A DNA stretch of 64,000 nt from JBCBWG01 sp964579305 (GTDB lineage Bacteria; Pseudomonadota; Alphaproteobacteria; Rhizobiales; Hyphomicrobiaceae), in contig CAZOGY010000001.1 of the NCBI GenBank assembly GCA_964579305.1, positions 1 through 64,000 on the forward strand. Reading direction: 5' to 3'. This document shows, piece by piece, positions 43,207 through 51,711 of the stretch. The position numbers and the translations under genes were made by a program. Position 1 is the stretch's first letter; each line of letters begins with the position of its first letter. The notes under the pieces were generated by a model. That model made no database searches, was not told the origin of the DNA, and worked only from the letters and a program-made list of their open reading frames with translations.

Positions 43207-44784
43207 ATGTTTATCGAACTGACCCTCACAGCCCCCGATGGTGCCGATTATTCGGCGCGTGACCTTGGCTTCTTGCTGCACAAGAATCCCGACAACGTGC
43301 ATGCGCGTGAAGTGAATGCCGGTAAGGCCTTTGTCTTTTTCACGGACGCGAGCGACCAAACGGCAAGCGCGGTTTTGCATGTCGCGGTCGATCCGGTCGG
43401 ACTTGTGCGCGGGCGCAACAAGGATGCCGAAGGTCTGCTCGATCAGTATGTGAACGACCGGCCATACGTGGCAAACTCGTTCTTGTCCGTTGCGATTGGC
43501 CGTGCGTTCGGTCAGTCCATGTCAGGGCGTTCCAAACAGCGTCAGGCCCTTGCGGAGCGCGCGCTCCCGTTTGTCGTCCGCGTCACGCCCGTTGCGGTCG
43601 CTGGCGGACGGGAAATGGTTGAAACGGTTTTTGCGCCATTGGGGTATGCCATTGATATCGGCGTCCTCGATGAAACAACGGACCGCGCAATTCTGGATTT
43701 GACGCTCACGGGCGAGGTGGTTCTCAAGGATTTGCTGGCGCATCTCTATGTGCTGGTGCCGGTGCTGGATAACGACAAGCACTATTATATTGCCCGTGAC
43801 GAGGTTGAGGTTTTGCTGGCCAAGGGCGAAGGCTGGCTCGGCCATCACCCGGCAAAAGACCTGATTGCAAAGCGCGCCCTCAAGAACCGGCGCGCGCTGG
43901 TCAATGCGACGTTGGCGCGGTTGGCAGATGAAGCGGTGACGCCGGATGAGGCGGACGAGGTTGCTGCCGCCGAGATTGCAGAGGGGGCGGAGACCGGGGC
44001 ATCGATGTCTGCCGTTGGCGATATCTCCCCTCCTGACGGCGCCGCAGATGACGCTGGAGTTCCAGACCCCGCGGAGCGCAAACGTCCCCTCACGGCCGAA
44101 GAGACGTTTGAAAAGCCCATTCGGCTGCACGATTTGCGGCTGGACACGGTGGCCCAGGTTCTCAAGGACCAGCATGTTGCAAGTGTGCTGGATCTTGGCT
44201 GCGGCGAGGGCAAGCTGATCCGCCGTTTGATGAAAGAGCGGGGCTTCAAGCGGATCGTGGGCGTTGATCCGTCCGTGCGCACGCTTGAGCTGGCCTCGCG
44301 GCGGCTGCGGCTGTTGGCGGCTGGCGAGGCCGTCCGCCGACGTGTCTCGTTGCTTTTTGGAAGCCTGACCTATGGCGATCGGCGCTGGGAGGGGTTTGAT
44401 GCGGCGGCTCTTGTGGAAGTGATTGAGCATATCGATCCGCCGCGATTGTCGGCGCTTGAGCGGTCGCTGTTTGGTTTGGCCCGCCCGCGGGTTGTGATCG
44501 TGACGACGCCAAACCGCGAATATAACGCGCTGTTTGAAACCATGCCTGCCGATAAACTGCGCCATCCCGACCACCGCTTTGAATGGACGCGTGCCGAGTT
44601 TGAAGACTGGGCGCAAGGCGTTTGCCATCGCAATGGCTATCGCGTGTCGTTCTCGCCGTTGGGCCCGGTCGATGAGACGCACGGGGCGCCGTCGCAAATG
44701 GCTGTTTTTGAATTGGGTATTGCAGAAACGACTAGGGCCGGCGACGTCGGTGAGGCCGCACAGACAGCGGGGGCGGCAGAATGA
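43207..44784 (+). CDS. hen1: Bacterial Hen1, 3'-terminal RNA ribose 2'-O-methyltransferase
   Basis: 525 residues. The N-terminal 240 residues (MFIELTLTAPDGADYSARDLG, cited in part: LTLTAPDGADYSARDLG; then LLHKNPDNVHAREVN) are the bacterial Hen1 N domain that supports the Pnkp ligase. After an acidic linker comes a methyltransferase with the SAM loop VLDLGCGEGKLIRRL (about 325-339) and the metal-binding set E-x-x-EH in LVEVIEHIDPPRL (about 401) plus His in LRHPDHRFEWTRAEF (about 452). It marks repaired 3' ends with 2'-O-methyl. The end overlaps pnkp by 4 bp. Confidence 0.93.
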   Translation: MFIELTLTAPDGADYSARDLGFLLHKNPDNVHAREVNAGKAFVFFTDASDQTASAVLHVAVDPVGLVRGRNKDAEGLLDQYVNDRPYVANSFLSVAIGRAFGQSMSGRSKQRQALAERALPFVVRVTPVAVAGGREMVETVFAPLGYAIDIGVLDETTDRAILDLTLTGEVVLKDLLAHLYVLVPVLDNDKHYYIARDEVEVLLAKGEGWLGHHPAKDLIAKRALKNRRALVNATLARLADEAVTPDEADEVAAAEIAEGAETGASMSAVGDISPPDGAADDAGVPDPAERKRPLTAEETFEKPIRLHDLRLDTVAQVLKDQHVASVLDLGCGEGKLIRRLMKERGFKRIVGVDPSVRTLELASRRLRLLAAGEAVRRRVSLLFGSLTYGDRRWEGFDAAALVEVIEHIDPPRLSALERSLFGLARPRVVIVTTPNREYNALFETMPADKLRHPDHRFEWTRAEFEDWAQGVCHRNGYRVSFSPLGPVDETHGAPSQMAVFELGIAETTRAGDVGEAAQTAGAAE

Positions 44785-47333
44785 AAATCTCAATACCTGA
44801 CTTCTCGCTTGTCGTGCTTGTTGGGCCAACAGGATGCGGTAAATCTAGCTTTGCACGGACACATTTTTTGGAAACCGAAATTGTTTCGTCAGACCATTGC
44901 CGTGCGCTTGTCAGCGATGACGAGACCAACCAGGAAGCAACGCAAGACGCATTTGAGTTGCTGAATTATACCGTCAGCGTGCGTTTGCGTCGACGCAAAC
45001 TGACGGTCGTTGATGCAACATCAGTGCGGCGTGAAGATCGTGCCGGGCTTGTGCAATTGGCGCGCACATATCACGCGCTGCCGATCGCTCTGGTCTTGGA
45101 TATTGATCCTGAAATCTGTGCAAAGCGCAACGAAGAGCGTCCCAATCGACAATTTGGCGGCCACGTTCCGCGCAACCATTCGCGGACATTGCGCCGCGGT
45201 TTGCGCGGCCTGCAAAAGGAAGGATTTCGCCAGATCCACATTATGCGATCGCCTGATGATGTCGATGCGCTGCAGATCGATCGGTCGCCGTTGTGGACCG
45301 ATCGGCGCGGTGAGCACGGGCCGTTCGATATTATCGGCGATGTGCACGGTTGTTTCGACGAGCTGGTGCAACTGCTTGAAGCGCTTGGATATAATGTCGA
45401 CGCTTTGCCAGAAGACGGCGAAAGCCTTGCCAGTGCGCGTCACCCTGACGGTCGCCAGGCGTTCTTTGTCGGCGACCTGTGTGACCGCGGCCCGCGTAAT
45501 GCCGATGTTCTGCGTCTCGTCATGGGTATGTGTGCAGAAGGGTCCGGCCATTGCGTGATGGGCAATCACGATTTCAAACTGGAAAAGTGGTTGCGCGGAA
45601 AGAAAGTTCAATTATCGCACGGGCTTGATCTGACAGTTGGCGAATTGCAGGCGCGATCCGATCGCTTTCGCGAACAGGTCAAAAAGTTCATCGGAGATTT
45701 GCGGTCGCACGCTTGGCTTGCCGATGGCGATCTTGTGATTGCCCATGCGGGCCTGAAAGAGGAAATGCATGGGCGCGGGTCTGGAGCTGTGCGCAACTTT
45801 GCCATGTTTGGTGAGACAACCGGCGAAGTCGATGAATTTGGTTTACCGGTGCGATTGAATTGGGCGCGTAATTATGCCGGGCGCGCGGAGGTGATACATG
45901 GTCACACGCCGGTGCGCGAAGCCGATTGGTTGAATGGGACTTTGTGTATCGATACCGGCTGTGTTTTCGGTGGCAAGCTGACTGCTTTGCGCTGGCCGGA
46001 ACGCGAGCTTGTCGATGTGCCCGCGCTATCTGAATATGCAACGCCGATCCGCCCGCTCGATGATGGTGAGCGGATGCGGGCACAGCAAGACCACGATAAA
46101 CTTCTGTATTTCGATGACTTTGCTGCAAAGCAGCGGATTGAAACGCGGTTTAAAAGCACGGTGCTGATACCCGAAGAAAACGCGCTGGCTGCTTTGGAAG
46201 TCGCAAGCCGCTTTGCAGCCGATCCGCGTTGGCTGATTTACCTGCCGCCGACCATGGCCGCATGCCCGACGGCATCGCAGGGGGCGTTCCTGGAGCATCC
46301 CGAGCAAGCGCTCGATTTCTACCGCGATGCTGGCGTGACAGATATCGTGGTTGAAGAAAAACACATGGGTTCGCGCGGGCTCCTCGTCGTGGCGCGGGAT
46401 GCCGACGCGGCACGGGACCGGTTTGGCGTCGAGGATGGCAAGGCCGGGATCATTTACACGCGCACAGGGCGGCCGTTCTTTCGCGACGAGGCGCAAGAGG
46501 CGGCTGTGATTGCGCGGATTGCAACCGCGCTTGACCAATCGGGTCTGTGGGCGGAGCTGGAGAGCGATTGGGTTCTGTTGGATGCGGAAATCATGCCCTG
46601 GTCGGCCAAGGCCCAGGAATTGCTGCGGCGGCAATATTTGCCGACCGTTGCAGCGGCGCGGACGTCTGCGGAGGTGCTGATTTCGGCGCTGGAGCGGGCC
46701 AAGCACGTGCCGGGTCTGGAGGAATTGACCGCGGCCGCACACCTGCGTCGCGATAATGCGATCGCCATGGGGCGGACCATCGATGGCTATTGCTGGTCGG
46801 CAGAAACGGTCGACGACTATCGCATTGCACCGTTCCATATCCTGGCTGCTGAGGGGCGCGTTTTCGATGAGGCACCGCACGTCTGGCATATGGAAACGCT
46901 TGCGCGATTGGCAGCCGCCGACCCCATTTTGCAGCAGACCGGCTGGCGGCTGATCGATCCGGGCGATGCTGGGGATCGCGAAGCGGTGATCGCCTGGTGG
47001 CTCGATCACACGAGCGCTGGCGGCGAGGGCATGGTCATCAAGCCAAACGGGTTTCGCGTTGTCGGCGAGAGAGGTTTGATCCAGCCGGCCATGAAGGTGC
47101 GTGGGCGCGATTATCTGCGGATTATCTACGGGCCGGATTATGATTTGCCTGAGAATATCGAGCGGTTGCGCAAACGCGGATTGACCCGGAAGTTTCAATT
47201 GGCCGACCGCGAGTTCAAGCTCGGGCTCGAAGGTCTTTATCGGTTTGTTGAACGCAAACCGCTTGCCAAAGTGCATGCCTGCGCGTTGGGCGTGCTTGCG
47301 CTTGAAAGCCAGCCCGTCGACCCGCGGCTGTAA
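44781..47333 (+). CDS. pnkp: Bacterial Pnkp: RNA 5'-kinase / 3'-phosphatase / ligase
   Basis: 850 residues in three domains. Kinase (about 1-170) with P-loop LVGPTGCGKSSFA. Phosphatase (about 180-400) of the calcineurin type: IIGDVHGCFDELVQLL, FVGDLCDRGPR, MGNHDFKLEKWLRGK and the VIHGHTPV histidines. C-terminal ligase-like adenylyltransferase (about 480-850) with the nucleotide lysine in VVEEKHMGSRGLLVV (about 525) and GEGMVIKPNGF near the end. It heals and seals broken RNA, needing Hen1 for full ligation. Forms a two-gene unit with hen1, and no other gene in the window obviously belongs to it. Confidence 0.93.
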   Translation: MKISIPDFSLVVLVGPTGCGKSSFARTHFLETEIVSSDHCRALVSDDETNQEATQDAFELLNYTVSVRLRRRKLTVVDATSVRREDRAGLVQLARTYHALPIALVLDIDPEICAKRNEERPNRQFGGHVPRNHSRTLRRGLRGLQKEGFRQIHIMRSPDDVDALQIDRSPLWTDRRGEHGPFDIIGDVHGCFDELVQLLEALGYNVDALPEDGESLASARHPDGRQAFFVGDLCDRGPRNADVLRLVMGMCAEGSGHCVMGNHDFKLEKWLRGKKVQLSHGLDLTVGELQARSDRFREQVKKFIGDLRSHAWLADGDLVIAHAGLKEEMHGRGSGAVRNFAMFGETTGEVDEFGLPVRLNWARNYAGRAEVIHGHTPVREADWLNGTLCIDTGCVFGGKLTALRWPERELVDVPALSEYATPIRPLDDGERMRAQQDHDKLLYFDDFAAKQRIETRFKSTVLIPEENALAALEVASRFAADPRWLIYLPPTMAACPTASQGAFLEHPEQALDFYRDAGVTDIVVEEKHMGSRGLLVVARDADAARDRFGVEDGKAGIIYTRTGRPFFRDEAQEAAVIARIATALDQSGLWAELESDWVLLDAEIMPWSAKAQELLRRQYLPTVAAARTSAEVLISALERAKHVPGLEELTAAAHLRRDNAIAMGRTIDGYCWSAETVDDYRIAPFHILAAEGRVFDEAPHVWHMETLARLAAADPILQQTGWRLIDPGDAGDREAVIAWWLDHTSAGGEGMVIKPNGFRVVGERGLIQPAMKVRGRDYLRIIYGPDYDLPENIERLRKRGLTRKFQLADREFKLGLEGLYRFVERKPLAKVHACALGVLALESQPVDPRL

Positions 47334-47420
47334 TTGCAGCCGTTCCGTTGCGCGCCGTCGATCGTTGAAAACTGAGAGCACTATCCGATCTCACGGAATC
47401 GCTTTGCGATCCACTGACCC

Positions 47421-47462
47421 GATAAAGATGCTCTATTTCCAACATGATAGAACATCTTTATC
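47421..47462. repeat. Long inverted repeat downstream of pnkp
   Basis: Arms of 16 bp (47421-47436 and 47447-47462) match at 15 of 16 positions around a 10-bp spacer. A smaller hairpin with GGAATCGC and GCGATCC arms lies just upstream, at about 47394-47411. The AT-rich arms stand out from the GC-rich surroundings. It may be a dispersed palindromic element, a bidirectional terminator without a T-run, or an operator. Confidence 0.7.
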
Positions 47463-47595
47463 CGACCACTTGACCGCTATTGCGGTGTCGTGTCGTCGGA
47501 TGATGCTCTCGTCTGCGGTGGACGCGGCGGGGTCTGCCAACGGCGTCGGCGTCGATGCCGGTAGCGGCGGCGTATTGGGGATTTCCGCGTTGGCG

Positions 47596-48315
47596 TCAGG
47601 ATGCTGCGGCGTTGCGGGCGCGACGCTGGAGGATCCAACGGGTCAAGAGCGCAAGGCCGACCCAGGCACCGGCCGCTAAGATCAGATATCCAATGGCGTC
47701 GAGATCGCCGGCGCGGGCGCGTTCGACGACTTTGCCAAGCAGCGCGATCATGGCCGTCTTCGGGATGATGCCGATCGCGGTTCCGGCAAGGAACGCGGCG
47801 TAGGGTGTCGTTGTCAGACCAAGCGCCATGTTGACCACCACAAACGGTGCGGATGGCACGATCCGGACCATCATGGCCGACAAAAAGCCGTTGCGGCCGA
47901 TCGCTTCGACAAGCGCCTTCAAGGTCGGGCCCTGACGTTTGCGCAGCCACTGCGTGCCCGCATAGCGCGCCAGCAGGAAGTTGAGCGAGGCGCTGATCAG
48001 CGTCGACAGGTAAGCAAAGACGAAGCCTTTCAGTGGCCCAAAGGCGGCCACGCTGAGCGCGATCAACAGGAATTGCGGCGCACCAATAAACGAGCCGGCG
48101 GTGAACACAACGATCGCAACCAGCAGCGCCCACGGGCTTTGTGCCGCGCCGCTCAAAGCCAGACCAAGCGCCCCGTTTTCATCGAAGCCGACGACGCGGC
48201 TCATGATCCAGATCACACCGGAGGCGGCCGCGATCGCGCCGAGTACCAGCCCGGCCGTTGTGAGCGCATCGCGGTTGGCAAGCAGGCGGCGCAATTGCTG
48301 GCGCGACTTATCCAT
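47596..48315 (-). CDS. TVP38/TMEM64-family (VTT domain) membrane protein
   Basis: 239 residues from the ATG at 48315, overlapping the end of the upstream glycosyltransferase. Five to six membrane segments. FTAGSFIGAPQFLLIALSVAAFGPLKGF is cited here by its core FIGAPQFLLIALSVAAFG, and the later VRIVPSAPFVVVNMALGLT is the second VTT motif (VTT = SNARE-associated Golgi protein family). Such proteins are linked to lipid handling in membranes. Context with a polyprenyl-type glycosyltransferase suggests a role in envelope lipid modification. Confidence 0.78.
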   Translation of the reverse strand: MDKSRQQLRRLLANRDALTTAGLVLGAIAAASGVIWIMSRVVGFDENGALGLALSGAAQSPWALLVAIVVFTAGSFIGAPQFLLIALSVAAFGPLKGFVFAYLSTLISASLNFLLARYAGTQWLRKRQGPTLKALVEAIGRNGFLSAMMVRIVPSAPFVVVNMALGLTTTPYAAFLAGTAIGIIPKTAMIALLGKVVERARAGDLDAIGYLILAAGAWVGLALLTRWILQRRARNAAAS

Positions 48316-49135
48316 GCGCCATCTCGGAGTGTGCCGATTTTTCGGCGTCAGCAGTATCCTCGACGATCTCGGGCACGCGGGTGCGGCGCCGCAACCAACT
48401 GACGCCGACCAGATCGTAGAGCCCGACAAGGGCGCGAGAGAGGTTGTTGTATTTTGAGATACCGGCTTGGCGGGCGCGATCGTTCACGGGGACATAGGCC
48501 ACCTCGTAGCCATAGGTCAGGAATAGCGCCGGCAAATAGCGGTGCAGGCTTGTGAAAAACGGGATGCGCACGATGACATCGCGCCAGTAGACCTTAATGC
48601 CGCAGCCGGTGTCTGGGCAATTATCGCGCAGGACCCAGTCGCGGATCTTATTGGCTGCCTTGGAGGCGAACCGTTTCGAGCCCTCCGCCTTGCGGTTGGT
48701 GCGCACACCGCCAACCAGCGCGGGCCCGCGCGTTCGCGGCAGCGCGAGCTTTGCCAGCAACTTTGGCAAATCGGCTGGGTCGTTCTGTCCATCGCCGTCC
48801 ATTTGCGCAATTACCGGCGCGGTTGCGGCCAGGAAGCCGGTGCGCAGGGCCGTGCTCTGACCGGAGCGAGCCTGGTGGCGGATCAATCGCAGGCCCGGGT
48901 AGTTCCCGGTTGCCATCAAAGCGCGGATTTCATCAGGTGTGGCATCGTCGCTGCCATCATCAACGACGATCACCTCGACCAGTGTCGGGGCGGCGAGAAC
49001 GGCGTAGGTCTCTTCCACCAGCCGGCCGATGTTGCCGGCCTCGTTGAGGGCAGGGAGCACCACGCTGACGCGGTGATCGGCAAAGTCCGCTGGTGGCGGC
49101 GTGTTATCTGGCGAGGTGGTCGGCACGGCACTCAC
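48308..49135 (-). CDS. Family 2 glycosyltransferase, dolichyl/undecaprenyl-phosphate type
   Basis: 275 residues from the GTG at 49135; the frame is open further up without a clear ribosome site, so the start is uncertain. RVSVVLPALNEAGNIGRLV, VIVVDDGSDDATP and VIAQMDGDGQNDPADLPKL (DxD motif) are GT2 signatures of DPM1/ArnC-like enzymes that load a sugar onto a polyprenyl phosphate. No C-terminal membrane helices are present. It overlaps the VTT gene and is divergent from an ArnT-like transferase, a natural user of polyprenyl-linked sugars. Confidence 0.83.
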   Translation of the reverse strand: MSAVPTTSPDNTPPPADFADHRVSVVLPALNEAGNIGRLVEETYAVLAAPTLVEVIVVDDGSDDATPDEIRALMATGNYPGLRLIRHQARSGQSTALRTGFLAATAPVIAQMDGDGQNDPADLPKLLAKLALPRTRGPALVGGVRTNRKAEGSKRFASKAANKIRDWVLRDNCPDTGCGIKVYWRDVIVRIPFFTSLHRYLPALFLTYGYEVAYVPVNDRARQAGISKYNNLSRALVGLYDLVGVSWLRRRTRVPEIVEDTADAEKSAHSEMAHG

Positions 49136-49238
49136 AATCGCGCTTTTGGGTCCGGCTGGGCTGGTAACAGCCTTTGCCGCGGCGAGACAACCGCGTACAT
49201 CGGCTGGCGCGAATGTGGTGAACACGCGAGGACGCACA

Positions 49239-50792
49239 GTGACGGTGATGGCTGGTGGAACGCGCATTGCGGGCGCACGGACGTTTCATGTCGAGTGGCT
49301 TGGCGGCGAGCGGGTCTGGGCCTGGTTCGGCGGGCTTTTGGTTATGACGGCGGCGTTGCTGACCGTTCGCCTGGTCGCGCTGAGCTACAATGCAACCGAC
49401 GTGTTCTTCGACGAGGCACAATACTGGTTCTGGGGCCAGGACTTCGCGTTTGGCTATTTCTCCAAGCCGCCGCTGATCGGCTGGATCATTGGTGCAACGA
49501 CGCAGGTCTGTGGCGATACGGCCTTTTGTTTGCGGCTGGCGTCTCCCATTCTGCATGGGCTCACGGCACTTGGCGTTTTCGCGGTTGGTCATGTGCTGTA
49601 CGGGCCGCGGGTTGGGTTCTGGTCCGGCCTCGTCTATGCCACGCTGCCAGCCGTCTGGCTGTCGTCGGGCATTATCTCGACCGACGTGCCGCTGTTGACA
49701 TGCTGGGCTGTGGCACTGGCGGCTTTTGCCATGCTGATCAAGCATCCCCCGACGGTCACGGGCCGGTTGTGGTGGCCAGCGATTTTGCTTGGCGTCGCGT
49801 TGGGCGTCGGGCTGAATGCAAAGTATGCGATGGCTTACTTTGTTCTGTGTGCATTGATCTACGGTTTGGCTGTGCCGCAACAACGCTGGTTCCTGCGCGA
49901 GCCCAGGTTCTGGACGGCGATTGTAATCGCGCTGGTGTTGATTGCGCCGAATATCGTTTGGAACCTGCAGAACGGTTTTGCGACGGTTTCGCACACGGCT
50001 GCGAACGCGAAATGGTCAGGATCGCTTGGCAATCCGGCAAAGGCGCTGGAATTTTTTGGCGCGCAGTTCGGCGTGTTCGGACCGATCCTGTTTGCCGGCT
50101 TGTTGATCATTTGCTGGCGCGCGTGGCGGGACGGTCTTCGGGATGCCGATGCGCTATTATTGTCGTTCGCGATCCCGGTGATCCTGATCGTGACGGTACA
50201 GGCGTTCATCTCGCGCGCGCACGCGAATTGGGCGGCCGTCAGCTATGTCGCGGCGCCTGTCCTTGTGACGGCAACGATGATCCGTGATGCGGACTGGCAC
50301 TGGTTGCGCGCCTCGCTTGGCCTTCACGTGCTGCTGGGAGCGGGTCTCATTGCGGCGACAACATGGGCTGGCACATTTCAGTTGCCCAACGGCACCGATC
50401 CGTTTGCACGCACCTTAGGTTGGCGCAAGACGGCCGATTTCGTCGCCGCCATGGTGGCATCTGAAACCTCGGCGGGGCGGGCGCCGGCGACGATCCTAAC
50501 CGAGAATCGGGCCATGGCGGCCGAGCTGATCTATTACATGCGTGGTTCTGCGATCCCGATTACGATTTGGCGTGGCGGGCGTGCACCGCAAAACCATTAT
50601 GAACTCGTCGTGCCCTACGCGCCCACGAAGCGCGAGCCGGTGTTGTTTGTGACACGCGGCAGTGAGCTCCCCGAAGGACTTGCGGCGCGGTTCTCAATCG
50701 TCCAAGCGCTGGGTCGTCGCCAGGTGCAACCGGGCTTGGGACAGCCGCGCATGGTGCACTTCTTCCACTTGAGCGGGTTCAAAGGTTTGTAA
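49239..50792 (+). CDS. ArnT/PMT-like family 39 membrane glycosyltransferase
   Basis: 517 residues from GTG 49239, which has GAGGA 6 bp upstream (ATG 49248 is also in frame). About ten membrane helices. The first loop carries the GT39 motif FFDEAQYWFWGQDFAFGYF followed by SKPPLIGW, with the catalytic acidic residue pair (DE). GIISTDVPLLTCW is the second conserved loop. These enzymes move sugars from polyprenyl phosphate to lipid A or proteins on the periplasmic side. The divergent GT2 probably makes its donor. Target unknown. Confidence 0.85.
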   Translation: MTVMAGGTRIAGARTFHVEWLGGERVWAWFGGLLVMTAALLTVRLVALSYNATDVFFDEAQYWFWGQDFAFGYFSKPPLIGWIIGATTQVCGDTAFCLRLASPILHGLTALGVFAVGHVLYGPRVGFWSGLVYATLPAVWLSSGIISTDVPLLTCWAVALAAFAMLIKHPPTVTGRLWWPAILLGVALGVGLNAKYAMAYFVLCALIYGLAVPQQRWFLREPRFWTAIVIALVLIAPNIVWNLQNGFATVSHTAANAKWSGSLGNPAKALEFFGAQFGVFGPILFAGLLIICWRAWRDGLRDADALLLSFAIPVILIVTVQAFISRAHANWAAVSYVAAPVLVTATMIRDADWHWLRASLGLHVLLGAGLIAATTWAGTFQLPNGTDPFARTLGWRKTADFVAAMVASETSAGRAPATILTENRAMAAELIYYMRGSAIPITIWRGGRAPQNHYELVVPYAPTKREPVLFVTRGSELPEGLAARFSIVQALGRRQVQPGLGQPRMVHFFHLSGFKGL

Positions 50793-50931
50793 TCTCACAG
50801 CGTTCGGTGTGGATCTCGCACCTGCAGCATGCGTTCATTGATACCAGTACCGCTGGGACACGAATTGATCAGGTGCACCCGTCTGCGAGATTGCTCGCGG
50901 CGGTTGTGCCTTGAAACGCTGGAGCGCGGAT

Positions 50932-51711
50932 ATGCAACTGAACGATAAAGTCGCCGTCATCACCGGTTCAACATCGGGCATCGGGCTTGGCATCGCAAAG
51001 GCGATGGGCGAGGCGGGCGCGCGCATCGTCATGAACGGACTTGGCAATGCCGATGACAACGCTGAGGCGCTCGCCGACGTGAAAGGCGTGGCACCGGAGG
51101 TTCACTTCAACGGTGCCAACATGATGCGGCCCGACGAAATCGCCAATCTCATCAAGGACGCAAACCAAGTTTTTGGGAAAGTCGATATTCTCGTCAATAA
51201 CGCGGGGATCCAGCACGTCGACCCGATTGAAGACTTCCCGCCCGAAAAATGGGACGCAATCCTCGCGATCAACCTCACATCGTCGTTTCACACGATCCGA
51301 TCCGTCGTGCCGGGCATGAAAGAGCGCGGTTGGGGGCGGATCATCAACGTGTGTTCTGCCCACTCGCTGCGTGCCTCACCGCACAAAGCAGCGTACGTCG
51401 CGGCCAAACACGGTCTTGCGGGCCTGACCAAGGTCGTCGCGCTGGAGCTGGCTGAACACGGTGCGACGGCTAACGCCATCTCGCCTGGGTATGTTTGGAC
51501 GCCGCTGGTGGAAAAGCAGATCCCGGATGTGGCCCAGTCAGAAGGCGTCAGCGAGGCTGAGGCCAAGAAGATCATTCTGGATAAGCAGGCGACTGGCGAG
51601 TTTGCGACGGTTGAACAGATCGGTGCGCTTGCCGTGTTCCTGGCCAGCGATGCTGCCGCGCAGATCAACGGGGCCAATTACTCAGTTGATGGCGGGTGGA
51701 CAGCGCAATGA
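50932..51711 (+). CDS. bdhA: 3-hydroxybutyrate dehydrogenase
   Basis: 259 residues from ATG 50932. Short-chain dehydrogenase: VITGSTSGIGLGIAKAM (NAD loop, about 10-26), NNAGIQH (about 88-94), Ser in NVCSAHS, and Tyr155/Lys159 in YVAAKHG. IQHV and NAISPGYVWTPLVEKQIP are typical of D-3-hydroxybutyrate dehydrogenase, which oxidises 3-hydroxybutyrate to acetoacetate in polyhydroxybutyrate breakdown. The stop overlaps the start of a patatin-like gene, a pairing common in alphaproteobacteria. Confidence 0.9.
   Translation: MQLNDKVAVITGSTSGIGLGIAKAMGEAGARIVMNGLGNADDNAEALADVKGVAPEVHFNGANMMRPDEIANLIKDANQVFGKVDILVNNAGIQHVDPIEDFPPEKWDAILAINLTSSFHTIRSVVPGMKERGWGRIINVCSAHSLRASPHKAAYVAAKHGLAGLTKVVALELAEHGATANAISPGYVWTPLVEKQIPDVAQSEGVSEAEAKKIILDKQATGEFATVEQIGALAVFLASDAAAQINGANYSVDGGWTAQ

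Noticed and set aside
48542..50287. 581-codon plus-strand frame across the GT2 and the start of the GT39 gene
   Set aside because: Gly/Arg/Cys-rich shadow overlapping two recognised genes in other frames; no domain visible.
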